The translations under genes and the position numbers were made by a program. A stretch of DNA of 64,000 nucleotides. Source: Wuchereria bancrofti. Lineage: Eukaryota; Nematoda; Chromadorea; Rhabditida; Onchocercidae. The DNA lies in the NCBI GenBank assembly GCA_005281725.1, contig SSBO01000012.1, positions 1,346,194 through 1,410,193 of the forward strand, written 5' to 3'. The number at the start of each line of letters is the position of its first letter. Position 1 is the stretch's first letter. The notes below the pieces were generated by a model. The model did not search any database, was not told the DNA's origin, and saw only the letters and a program-made list of their open reading frames with translations. Of this stretch, positions 18,901-31,248 are shown piece after piece.

Positions 18901-21900
18901 ACATTTCAATACATTTTCAAACATCTTTGTAGTAAAGAATTAATGCGACCAATTTTGTTGATTTATTGTTCGTGGAAAGTTTAGCATATTTTTAAAAATA
19001 ATTAAAATGAAGAAAAAAAAAAATTAATTGATCAATTAAGTTAAGCAATATTTTCTTCCAATAAATTAGCATTAGCATATTTATTTTAATATTGCATACT
19101 TTTTTTTTTTTTTTTCAAATTTTACCTTAATATTTTTTGTTTACTTCTAACTGTTTACAGTTAATAGTATTTGAACTACTTAAGACAATTTTTTCTTTTT
19201 TTTTTTGATCAATTGATAGATTATTTCATTTTTGCTATTTTTATTTATTAAGCCATGAAATAACATTATTTCTTTTCAAACTATTGATTATTTTCAGCTC
19301 CAATAATTAAAAGTTACTAGTGGTTGCATAATGAGGTGGTAATTTTGGTTTCTCATTCAGTGATTTATCATAAAATTAATAAATTAATCAAGTAATACTG
19401 TATTGAAGTGATTTAATAATTGTTGCATTATTAGTGAAGAAAGTTCATAAATATATGAACTAAAAATAAAAAGAAAATTACATATTGGCAATATTTCTTC
19501 ATAGGATTCAATTATAAACGATCATTAGCAAAAATTCCGTATTTACAAAGAAAAATTAATTATTAGAATAGAATAAAGAAATCAAAAGATATAATTAGAA
19601 ACAAAATATTTCAACTTAATGATCAATCATTATCATACCATTGCATTATAAACATTTTGAAAAGTCCAGTAGCAATAGGAAAATCAAGAAGGCATTGGAA
19701 CTTGTAAATTAACGAAGTAGATCAAACGAGTTTGCAAAGAATTTTCTTTTTCCTTTTTTTTTTTTTTTTTCTTTTTGCATCTAATGGAATATATAACGAA
19801 ATTATTTATTAATTATGGCTATTGCTAATTAAATTTTGCTTAGCGAATAGGCTAGTTAATAAAATAAAATGTCAAATATTGCTATTTTGTTGAAAAAAAA
19901 AGAAAAAAAAATCAAAATGTGGTCTAAATATATAATTCAAATAATCTGATACTATCTAAATCAAAAGTTCAAAATAGTCTGATTTAATCTATTAATCATA
20001 TAGATTCAAATAGTCTGAAATACTTTAACTTCATAATTTAGTATGATGTTAAATTTGTGATAAAAAGGCTAAAGAAAAAAAAAAGAAAGAATGAAAGTAT
20101 AATGAATTATGAAAAATGAAGATGGCGGTAGAATTGAAATGATTTCATTAAAAAGACTGATAACTGCTATCTGAAAGCAATTGTGTATTTCTGAGATTTT
20201 GATGGATATAGCTGAGATTATTCGCTAATTGAAAACTATTCATTAATTTGCTGTCAATTCAAATACGTAAATTAGAAATTTAACCGAAAATTATCAGTAG
20301 CAATAAATAAGCGTAAACAAGGTATTATTCGTAGACGCTGAAAATCATTAAATGAACAAATAAATCAATGGAACAGGAATTTGTGGTTTACCGTGATGTT
20401 TGCATGTAAAGGTATGTATGTATGTATGTATGTATGTGTATGTGTGTCTTATATTTCAAATAAAATACAAAAAAATTTTTCTTTTTTTTTAAAAAGAAGG
20501 AAAGAAAAAAGAAGAAGAGAAACAAAAATTGTAGAAATCTAAGTTTTACTACATAACACTACACATTTATGAATTATTTATTAGCATTTTTGTTGATAGT
20601 ATATCAAAAAAATTTTAATTTTTTGAAAAAAAAGGAAATGGAAATGTTATTGAAATTAAATGCAGAAATTTATGAATGTTAAAAAGGAAATTACTTTGAA
20701 AATTCATTTCTATCACTTCTTTTTCCTTCATTTTATCGTTTTCATGCATGAGAAATCTATCTGAATTAAACATCTTTTTCCTCTTATATTATTATAAAAT
20801 CTTTCATTTTAATCCTTTTTTTTTTTTCAATGCAAAATTTAGCTTGGTTGAATCATTTCAACAAATATAAATTCATTTATCAAAATGATATAAAATTGTG
20901 ATGAAAGGAAAAATTAAATAAATAATATCAATCATATAATGAACTTGTTAATATCGTATGTTTTTTTTTCTTTTTTTAATTTTTTGTTTAATTCATTAAA
21001 AACTAAATAATACCAAATGTATCTTTTAGACTTCTAGGCTGTAATTCTTCAAAAGTGTTAATTCTTAATTAATTGTTAATTGTTAACTTAGTTTATCATG
21101 AAGAATTTAAAATTGAATTAGAGATGTTAGGAAAATTCTCCCTGATATTTATGGCGCTTTTGTTAACACCTGTGATAACAAATCTGATGATAATAGCTTA
21201 AGATATAGCTTAGCTTAATGAATCAGCTAATGAATCAACTAGCTGATAGAAATAAAAGTATTTCATATGATTGTAAGTTGGTAGAAATGGAAGAAAAAAA
21301 ACAAACGGATGATTATTCAAGCTATAATCAAATTTTGAACAAATAAAAACTGCTGGTTAAATTGCAGCAATGAAATGCATAAAATTAAACCACAAACTTA
21401 AATTTGTCAAAGATAAATTAAAAAAAAAAAAAAAGAAACGATAAAATTATTGTTTGACTGATAAAAAACGCAGCATGAAAGTATTATAATTATTGGTTAA
21501 AATAGTAATAAAAGACAAAAATGAAGGTTTTTTTTCTTCTGTCACTTAACTAATTTATTTGAAATCAAATTGAAATTGCAACGGTTGTACTTAAATTTTT
21601 CAGAAATTGATTCGAAAGGAAAAATGAAAGGACGATTTGATCATTGTTCGATTGATAAAAAAATTTCTGAACAATGCCAAATATTGAAATGAACCATAAA
21701 ATTGAAGAAAAATGGGAAATAAAAAGAAAAAAAGAATTTTTTTAACCGATGAAAAATATCAATGATACTCGTTCGGATGATGATATAGCATTAGTAAATT
21801 ATTGTTATTGATGAGAATATGATTTGGAAAAGTTATAAACGGTTTTCAAGTTTCAACATTTTACAGAACAACATTATAGTGATATGAATCATCAACGAAA

Positions 21901-24900
21901 AAGAAAATCGAAGTTCAAGGACATATGGAGAAAAATGAACGAACTGATTTGTACACATTTCGAATGTGACAAAATTGATTCTTTATCAAATTATTGGGAT
22001 ATTTTTTGTTAATTGAAATATTTTTATTTAATTATAACATTATCATTGTAAATTTAACTAGTTATATATTTTAAAATTTTATTTATTTACACTGATACAT
22101 TTAATTTGTAATTTATATATCATTTTATTTATTAAATTGTTCGTTTATTTATTTATTTTTTTGTTTGTTTATTTCACTTATTTATTTATTTACTTATTTA
22201 TTTATTCATGCATTTATATATTCTACAATTTTCAACTTTTACAAATCAAAACTTTCAATTATTTTATCATTCATAATCATGAACTTTTTGCAACATAATT
22301 ATGACAAAATTGAAATAAGCCAATAAAAAATTAATTTGAAATTATCAAAATATTGATATCATGTTGATATATAGAGCTACTTCATATCTATTAAGAATGA
22401 AGTATTACCAGTGGAAAAAAAAAGTGGTATTAATAATTTTTGTCTCAAAAATAAAACAGCCATTGGAAATAACTTTTGACTAGTTGAAGATGAAGTATTT
22501 TTATCCACGATATATTACTTTCCATGAAATATTACTCACATTTCATTCTAATTGTTTGTCAGCTGTCAATGTTTACATTAGCAGATGTTTTAAAAGAACT
22601 ATTGGATATTAAATTACATTTTTTTTTTAAAAAATTGTTGCTTAGTTGTTTGTATGAAACTTGCCAAATAACACACATTTATTTCATTTATAATTAGAAA
22701 TGACGAATGCTTCACAAAGAAACGCAATTAATTTCAGATTGCTATATTGTAAAAACCATATTAATGGTTTCTTAAAATAAAAAAAAAAAAAAAAGAAATA
22801 GTTTAACAAAGATTGCATTATAGATTAAAAAAAAAAAAAAAACATGTAATAAATTGTTTAATTTGGTATCATTTAGTAAGAAAATTTACTCTTTTTTATT
22901 TTCTTTTTAAATCAATTAAGTAAATCTAATCTATATAAATGTTGAAAATTATTGCATTTTCATTCAAAAAGAGTGGAAAAGCAGCAAAATTAAATAAACG
23001 TCTTAGTTTAAATGCAAATTAATTTTATAAAAAACTATATGTACTTAATGAATAGAGGAAATTTTAATATAATTGATGAAAATGTAAATAACTTCCAAAT
23101 GATATTATGATATCAATAAAGATGTCATTGTGGAAAGAAAAAAAAACACATAAAACTGTCCTGAAATGTTAATATTTTCTTAAATTTGACAAAAAACAAT
23201 TCTTGAATTTGATGAAATTAGTAATTAGTGAAGTGCACTGAGAAATTTACCTAAATTTATTTGCCAAAAATAAAGTGCATCATTTTCCTTCCTCCAAATA
23301 GCAACCAATTCGAAAAGGCTATTTGATAACTTAGAATGAGTTACCTAAGAAACTTTATTCTTCTTTGTTGACAAAATTTATAAAATATTTTAAAGATTTC
23401 AAATGAATTTTTAAAAATTAGAAATTTAATTAAATTCAGCAATCATACATTATAAAATATTAAATAAAAAGTGTATAAAATAAAAAAAAAAAAAAAAGTG
23501 AGAAGTGGAATGAAATCCTATGATGGCTTATTTGCTTAGCCTTTTAAAATTACATTCCTGAAGCTTCCGCGACAGTCCATGCCGGATCTTATTTCAAGAA
23601 TTTATTATATAGCTGGATAACATTGCATTGTAATATTTGCGCTCGGTGAAGCAAAGGAAATGCTTTTATTGAAGTATCCAACCGTTGAATATGACAAAAA
23701 TATACAAATCAACACACTTAAACCTAAAATTCCTTCTTTTTTCTTTCATCTTTTTTTGATAAGAAAATTTTCTATAATTATTGACCAAAAGTTTTTCGGA
23801 CAATATAAATGAATGTTTTTCTTCTCTTTTTTTTTTCCATGAAAAAAAGAAAAAATGTTTGAAAAAAAAAAAAAAGAAAACTAGTAGAAATGCTTGAATA
23901 GAGACATTAAATTTGAAAGTTTGGAAAAAATTTGTCATCTAAAATTTTTTTTTGCTCAAATAATAATTGTTATTGCAGGATTATGATTCAAAATGATTAT
24001 ATATCCGAACATTTTGTTTTTTTTTTTTTATTTTCCTAACTTAATAATAATAATAATAATTAGTGTAAATGAGAAACTATCCAAGATTAATTGTAATTGA
24101 TCTAATACGGTAATGCTATAATCTTGGAAAAATGTTTAAATGTTAGCATTGAAATGAAATTGTAAGAGAAATAATAATTAGTAGCATAATAAGTTTATTA
24201 TCTTATATATATACTTTTTTTGGTTGTCTAAAATTTGTTAAATAATTTCAAGCATAAATAAGAAAATTTTAGTTGTGATAATATTAACTATCAAGAATTA
24301 ATTAATTAATTAATTAATTTAATAAAACATTTTCTGAAATTTTAGTATAGTAAAAATGATTGGAAACATTTTTTCACAATATACATTAATCTTTTGGCCA
24401 GATTAACTTATGATAAATTGATAAATCACTGAGAAACCTTAATGTGCTTTTGGTCTCTAATGATATATTAATGCTTTAAAGAGTAAAATATAATAATGTG
24501 TTTTTTTTTTTTCAACTATAAATTTTGGATAAATTTTTTGAACAATTAAAAAACAGGTTCCAAAAAAAAAAAAAGGCAAAAAATTTTTTAATGTTGTAAA
24601 ATGCGAGAAAAAAAGAACGAATGAGAAAGAGGTAAATTCGTAAATTTGAACAAATATAACTAACCTATGTAATTGCAATAATATTCATAATTATTTGCAG
24701 GATAGAATGGAAATCTTTGTGAATTATAATTTTTTATATCAAAAAATTCGAAAGAAAAAAAAAAGAATAACAACAAATATCAATAAAAATTGAATAAAAT
24801 TCTCAACTTTTTATAATTTTCGTTTGTTGTATCATTGAAAATCCAAACATCTAAATGAGAAAGAAAAAAATGGTATTAAATGATCAAACAGAATTATGAA

Positions 24901-27474
24901 TAAATTGCAAAAGAGAGAAGAAAGAAAAGCGAGAGAGGGAGAGAGAGAGAAAAATGAAAAATCTAGAGCCTAAAATTTAGAGATTAGAGTGATATATGTG
25001 ATAGCATGAAATAGTGTAAAATGTAGAAATAAGATAAATTATACTGCTATTGTTTGTGAAAAAAAAAAAAAAAAAATTCTTGAAGGTTCCTTAAATTATG
25101 TGTTGATCAAACGATGAAGTGATAATGATGAGATTAAGATGAGATTATAATATGAAAGTTATTACATTTTGAAAATTATCAATTCTTTAAACTTCTAATC
25201 AAAACTTCTATCATCATATCCGATTTTATCAATAGAATAATGCAACGAAAAAGATACTAATTTATTCTTCAAATTAAGTTAGTAATAAAAAAAAAAAAAA
25301 AAAAGCGAAAATATTTTTCCACTAATTGATGAAATAATTTATATGAGCCATCTAAAAGTGTACCACCTCCTCTCTCCTCCTTTACATTATTTTGTATTTT
25401 TAAAATATTCATAATAGTATGAAATGAAATCAAAGTGATTAATCATCAGAAAAAAAAAAAGTTAGGTGCGATGCATACTAAATCATCGGCGGCTAATTTA
25501 CAATAGCATTGTTAAGCTATCAATAATTGTTCTATTCGAATAATAATTATAATGATCATTTATAAATTCCGAAATAATTTGATAAGATATAGTTTATTTT
25601 ACAATTTATTCGATCATAATTTTCCATCATGGGATTATGGGAATGTTAGAACTGAAAACTCATTTTATGCACTTAAAATTTAACTTCATTGAAATGAGAA
25701 ATAAACTTTTGTTCATGTAATCAAATTTGTTGAAAAATCTTAAATTTGATATTTTTCATTAAAAGGATACATTTCAATAATTTCAGAAGAGATAGGTTAA
25801 AATTAAAAAAATCTTCTTTAGCAAAATTTACTTAATAAATACAAAATTTACAGTAACAGCCCAATGCTATTAATTATTAAAAAAACAAAAAAAAAATACC
25901 AAATTAAATTTTCTTCCATATTTTTCACTCATTCGTTTATTTATTTTATAATTTTAATAAATTGATGTAATGTTTCATTTTTAAAATGAAATTTATAATG
26001 ATGTATCGATGTTACGAATACATATGTATGAATATTAAAAATTATGACTGTACATAGAAAAAAAATTCACAAAAATAAAATATCTAAATAATTAGCATTA
26101 ATCTGTTAATTTTACAGTAATTATTGTTATGTCAAAAGAAATTACCACATAATTCGTGCTTAAAAAATATGTGAAATTTGTAAAATCTAAAATTATCAGT
26201 GAAAATTCACAACAATATACAAATTCAAAATTTATTCTAAAATTGTTAAAAAAGAAGAAAAAATTTGATCACAATAACAATTGCATATCTAAATTCATAA
26301 CATTAAATTCTAATATGAGAATTTTAAAAGAGAATAGAAAAAAAAATGAATAAACAAAACAAATAAAATTAATAAAAATAAACAAGAAGTGAAGAAAAAA
26401 TATTAGTTCTTTAACAAATTATCGTTTAAATATTGCAAAAGTATGAAAAGTGCAGAAATAAATTTGATCGAATGAAATTTATGTTCCGTCCTCTTTGCTC
26501 CTTGCTTGTTCATAAAGAAAAATGAAAAAGCAAAAAAAAAACAAAAAAACAAAGCCAAGTGAAGATATGGAAAAGTGCGTAACCTTAGTAACCAATAACT
26601 TTTTTTTTTTTTCATTTCATTTTTGTTAAGGATATGAAAAGGATAAGAAGGGAAGTAGGAAGAGAGAGGGAGAGGAGAGAGAGAGAGAGAAAAAGGAAAA
26701 ATTTATTCATTTGACTATATATCATAAGAGTGAGTGATACATTTGATTTATGCCATCTAACATAATTGAGACTTTTTTTTTTTAAAAAAAAAAAAAAAAG
26801 AAACAGAGAAAAAGAAAAAGAACTTAAAGGGTTTACCTCGTTGCATTTCATTTTTCTTGTATTAAATATGGTGGAAAGAAGTGACGAAATTGAAGAAAAG
26901 AGGAAAGAAGGACGAATAAAGAAGGGAATAAATGATAAATTGTTAAAATAAAAGAATGCATACAACATTATTTAATTATTTGATCATTTATCATTAAATT
27001 TAATTTATTTTACGTAATACTTATGCATGTTGCGTAGAATTTTTCATCATGAAAAGCATCAGTACTTCTAGTATAATATTCGTAATTGAATAATTTATGA
27101 AAATGAATGAATTAAGTCATCCATTTCTGTAATAGAATGTATAAATGTGTTAGCTCAAAAATAAAAAAAAAAAAAGAAAGTAACACGTTAAAAAAATAAG
27201 TGGGTAGTTTCATTGATGGATGAATGAAATGGAATTTCATGAAATCTGTCATTTAAAATCTATCATTACAATGTCAATTCTGAACTGATTTAATGATCCT
27301 AAAATGGAAGTCTAATCTAATTTCGTTGAATTAATATAATATAAAGCTTAAAATGGAAATATACGAAAAATTATTTAAAAAAAAAAAAATTTCCCTATGA
27401 CAAGATCACATAAATAATTCAAATTCAAATATGAATTAATTATGTGATTTCACTAAGGATGTTACATTATTACC

Positions 27475-27475
27475 T

Positions 27476-27506
<31 letters not shown>

Positions 27507-27690
27507 TATTATTGTTATTGTTATTATTATTATCATTATTATTATTATTACTGTTATTACTATTGTTATTATTATTATTGTTATTATTATTGTTATTGTT
27601 ATAATTATTGTTATTATTATTATTATTATCATCATCGTCGTCATCATCATCATCATCATCGTCATATTAATTACTACTATTAATTATTAT
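27475..27690. repeat. ATT/GTT/ATC trinucleotide microsatellite
   Basis: About 215 bp of imperfect ATT, GTT, ACT and, at the right end, ATC and GTC triplets. It produces poly-Tyr/His and poly-Ile/Met open frames on opposite strands, which are artefacts of the repeat. Confidence 0.95.
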
Positions 27691-29191
27691 TAGCAATATT
27701 AGAGAAAAATAACACCAGAAAAAATTATATAGACCAATTTCTAAAAATTGTAAAATTTTTACCTTTTTTTTCTTAAACTAATTTCTGGTTTTTTAACCAT
27801 TATTAAACTATGCAGACTAAATCAAGCTCAGTGTTTTTGTAACTTAAGACAATATTTTTAACTCATATTATCGCTGCTGAGGGATTTTCAATATCAAATA
27901 TTTACATCAAATGCTGTGAATTATTCCTTCATCATAAATTTGTTTATTGAATTAGCTATTAATTAAATTAAAATATACCAACTATCAATTAAGATCTGAA
28001 AATACTTTACGAGAAAATTGCTGACCACAAATTTTAGTCATTTTTTTTTTTTAATAAATATTTTATATTAAAATTAACACAGTACTTTTAAAGGTAATCT
28101 AAACCAGGTTTGATTTTAAATAATTTGAGGTCAAAACATGAAGGTTTGGAAATTTTCATTAAGGATATTAAATGTAGATGAGTAATTGATAAGCGAAAAG
28201 TGTAAGTTCAATTTGATGTCTTATCATTTTTGCTTCATAACAATCTTTAAAAAAAGAAACTAAAAAAGGCTGCGAACAAAATTTTTAAGCAATTGAATAT
28301 TTTATACTGTAATTGATAAAAAAAAAGCTTTCCAATTTTTTGTTGTTAATTAAATTAGTTTATTCTATATTCCTGTTAAAGTTAGTGGTAGGTAACTCAT
28401 AATTGGCATTCTTTTCCTAAATTAGAGTTTTAGTAAATTAGTTAGAGTATACTTTATATAATATTATTTTTACTCAATTACTTTACCTAACTTTATAATT
28501 AAAATTATCTAATTTTGATTGGAATTGGAATTATAATAACAATAATCAATTAATACAAAAATAAAATTGCGAAGCAAAAATAATGCGGCGAATACTCATA
28601 ACAAAGTAATGTTAAATAAAAAATGTTTACTTTAATCCAGGATTAAAAATTAGTTTTTCGTCGTTATTAAAAATAGGATATGTTTTTCTAATGGCAATTA
28701 TTCCAATGCAGGTTATTTTTATTTTAGTCACTCCAGAAAGTTTTGTAAAACAACGAACTTTGTTCCAAAATAAGTAAACAAATAAAATCAAGAAAAAAGT
28801 GAATTTACTAAATATCCCAATTATTTCATTGTTTGCTGCTTCATTTTTTAAAAGATAATAATAGATAAGTTTAAATTTCATTTGTAAGAAATGGCATAAA
28901 ATTAATAATTATAATTTCTCATGTGCAATTTATTGGTAAAATTCTTAGTCGGAATTTGCAATCATGCTTAGTTGTCTGTATTTATTATCAGCTGATAATC
29001 AAAACATGAGGTGCAGAGAAAATAAGAATTGTTTATTTATATGGATAAGCATTGACAATATTTTACAGATGTGAACAAAAATTTTAGATGACAAACTTAG
29101 AAATAAATTATTGTTGAAAATTTGAAAAATTGATTAATTATTACCAAATAAACAAGTAGTTTTATGTGATGGTCGATGATGAAATAGAAAA

Positions 29192-29512
29192 ATGAGTATT
29201 CAATTTACAATTGAAATAATTACACTTTTCATTGTTTCATATATTCTAGATATTTTCATTTATAATGTCATCTATACATTCATCCATATTTATGAGTATA
29301 TTTTTTCAAGATATGAACTTTCATCAAATTCTAGCAAATATATGTTTTATTGGACATATATGCGTGATATATTAGATATAGTTTTAACAAAACAATTTCA
29401 TACTTCACATAAAAATATCAATTATAAAGAATATCATCAATGGAAACAAATTAAAATTAAACAAAATGAGAAAAATGTTCTTCTGATTAGTGATTTGTTT
29501 GATTTAAATTGA
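29192..29512 (+). other. Doubtful 106-codon open frame
   Basis: It begins MSIQFTIEIITLFIVSYI, giving one possible hydrophobic segment near the N-terminus, and ends LISDLFDLN. Composition is dominated by Ile, Tyr, Phe, Asn and Lys, as expected from AT-rich DNA. No family recognised, no clear splice or trans-splice signals. Confidence 0.12.
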
Positions 29513-31236
29513 AGAATCACTAATGAGTATCACAAAAGTATTATGATAAAAAATTACTGTGATGAAAACATACAGGTGCTTGAAATTTGAGAAAAATTGA
29601 TATTCTTATAAAAAGTAAAAAAAAAAAAAGAAAATTACTTTTCTTTCGAAAGAAATTTTTTTTTTTCAATGGAAAAACTAAAATAGGGTATGAAATAAGA
29701 TACAAGAGTGAAATGTACCATACAGGTATGGGATCAAGGTAAAATGATATGAAATGAATGAACAGCACCTTTTTTTTTTCGTGTAGTTCTTAACAATTGC
29801 AATAATTTCTGCGTTTTATGTATCCTTGACAAATTCTTTCATGTTTTTTTCAATCTATCATATTTTTAATATATGTTTATTATCTTTGTACTATTAATGT
29901 GAATAAATTAATTTTGAACAAAAATTTACAAATCTTTAAATCATTTCTACCTCTTCTTTTTTAAGAAAAAAGAACAGTGTGTTATTTCTTTTAGGAAGCA
30001 AAGTTAAGTTCATAACATTTTAAAAAAAAAAGGCTAATTTTGGAAGAAATTACAGTATCCTAATTGTGCAACACGCACAAAACCATGTTAAATTTAAATA
30101 GCAAAAAAAAAAAAAAAGGAAAAGTACATATGTATTTGGGAAAAATTTGTAAGTAGTACTAAGGTGAAGTAAGAATCTCACATTTTTTTCCATGCTATTT
30201 TTATGCTTTAAAAATTATGGAAATTTTTATGCCCAAATGATTTGTTTACATTAAAAGTATAAACGTAACATATGTGGTGTAATAGTGAAGGAATGAAAAG
30301 AATTGCTATTCCAAGTATGACAAAGACGGTAATATAATAACGCGCCAATCAATGAAAAACTCAGATGATACATTCACAATGTCTTCAATGTTTTAAAATT
30401 ATATCGTTAAGTTCTTTTTTTTTTTTCCTTCTCTTTCAAAATTTCGCAACTTCACCCTACTAGAACACAAACACATACGATACTGGAATGAATTTAATCA
30501 CGTATTTTCACCGTATATCGTTTTGGTGACGCCATCAATTAAAATGGTTATAATTTTTTGAATAGTTGAACAACTTGCTCCGTAAACGGCAAAGAAGTTC
30601 ACCGACGTATGATATGTTATGATAATATAGAAAACGCAGTATCATTCCAAGATAGCATACAATGACGTCCTTTGACTTTTCTAATATCAACTTTTGTTAA
30701 ACAATTTACAATTCAAATGAAATGCAATTTTATTCTCTGGACAGGCAATTGATGGAAAAATATTAAACATTCATACAATTATAAAATCGACAGATGGAGA
30801 TCTGGATGGATCTAAGTGGCTTAAAAATACATGGTAAATGAATATTCAATATTCATTATGACAGGATATTTCAATGTAACAGTATTTCAGCATATTTCAA
30901 TGTAAAAGGACAGTAAAAAATTTTCAAAACAAAAGGAAATAATTTCATTCACAAAAGGGGAAAGAAAAAAGCATTTTTTGAAAACGACTAACATTTTGGT
31001 GCAAAAATTCTATAATATATTTTCATATTTTACACAAATAGTTAACAATGGACGCCAGCATATGGGACAGTTGAACTATTGTCACTACTTTTTTCATGTT
31101 TTACAAATAACTTTCATCCAAATGAAAGCATGTAGATGTAAACACATCAAATGAACTGTGAATAAGACTAGCACAAACAACAATTCAGAACTCTGAAATG
31201 TTGAGAGTAAAATAAAAAAAAAGCAGATATAAATGA

Positions 31237-31242
31237 TTTATT
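31237..31242 (-). terminator. AATAAA polyadenylation signal, CEPT gene
   Basis: A perfect AATAAA begins six bases after the TGA stop of the CEPT gene. If used, the 3' UTR would be only about 20 to 35 bases. Confidence 0.45.
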
Positions 31243-31248
31243 ACATTT

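Larger units (their letters stand above)
16030..31230. other. Gene-poor AT-rich region between the calcium pump and CEPT genes
   Basis: About 15 kb with frequent runs of 8 to 18 A or T and simple tetranucleotides, for example TATG at 20413-20445, TTTA around 22140-22215, AATT at 24297-24320, and GA tracts at 24905-24950 and 26660-26690. No recognisable gene. Isolated more complex patches occur at about 18725-18960, 23560-23660 and 30300-31200. A plus-strand 106-codon frame at 29192-29512 is Ile/Phe/Tyr-rich and could arise by chance at this base composition. Distal promoters or 5' exons of the calcium pump gene may lie here. Confidence 0.5.

Noticed and set aside
27444..27683. Plus-strand poly-Tyr and minus-strand poly-Ile/Met open frames
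   Set aside because: Both are direct translations of the ATT/GTT triplet microsatellite.
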